The notes below the pieces were generated by a model. That model was not told the origin of the DNA. It did no database searches and saw only the letters and a list, made by a program, of their open reading frames with translations. A DNA stretch of 37,092 nucleotides. Origin: Nemertoderma westbladi. Lineage: Eukaryota; Xenacoelomorpha; Nemertodermatida; Nemertodermatidae. Both the position numbers and the translations under genes were made by a program. The stretch is taken from assembly GCA_032718475.1 (NCBI GenBank), contig JAUCBJ010001881.1, forward strand, positions 1 to 37,092, written 5' to 3'. Within the stretch, counting starts at the first letter, position 1. Every line of letters starts with the position of its first letter. Shown here piece after piece: positions 37,022-37,092 of this stretch.

Positions 37022-37092
37022 GTAAAAGCTTTTGTGGGATAACTGATACGTTTGCCTTTGCTGGCCAGTTCCCCCCCCGGCGCTGGAATACT
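37022..37092 (-). repeat. 71-bp dispersed repeat, inverted copy of 5266-5336
   Basis: It ends the window. It abuts the 5' side of the LINE coding remnant, and the frame does not obviously continue into it. Confidence 0.75.

Overview
This window is nuclear DNA from an animal, most likely an aquatic invertebrate. It is AT-rich, its genes have spliceosomal introns, and it is full of non-LTR retrotransposon remnants, SINEs, MITE-like elements and minisatellites. The hexamer ACCGGT is strikingly frequent. I cannot name the species.

The backbone is one complete gene on the minus strand, the casein kinase 2 regulatory subunit beta (CK2 beta, CSNK2B). Its five coding exons run from 33769 down to 10209 and join in frame into 224 codons. 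Intron 3 (13188..23133, about 9.9 kb) is a textbook U12-type AT-AC intron: ATATCCTTT at the 5' end, TTTCCTTAAC as branch site, and AC at the 3' end. Inside it lie three more protein genes: a CCDC160-like coiled-coil gene (minus), PIGW (plus, head-to-head with CCDC160), and an unrecognised secreted, glycosylated, possibly GPI-anchored Ig-like protein (plus).

The most striking feature is in PIGW. The coding sequence is interrupted by a 789-bp element with 168-171-bp terminal inverted repeats, flanked by a 7-bp target-site duplication, TTTAGGT. The duplication contains AG|GT. Splicing from the GT of the left copy to the AG of the right copy removes 796 nt and restores the conserved PIGW frame exactly. 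This looks like an introner, a DNA transposon that becomes an intron on insertion; the alternative is a recent gene-disrupting insertion.

Layout: 1-1858, a long minus-strand open frame with an Ala/Glu coiled coil, running off the left edge (possibly a retroelement Gag-like gene). 1861-5345, non-coding with tandem duplications. 5726-6180, a minisatellite with long C runs. 6527-9600, an array of about 150 copies of a 20-bp repeat. 10209-33769, CK2 beta with its nested genes and repeats. 33770-35270, its upstream region, rich in GTACCGGTAC and CAGTAC, then an A/T minisatellite. 35330-37020, a broken jockey/CR1-like LINE on the minus strand. Other broken LINEs sit in CK2 beta introns 1 and 4. No CRISPR array, tRNA gene or rRNA gene was seen.
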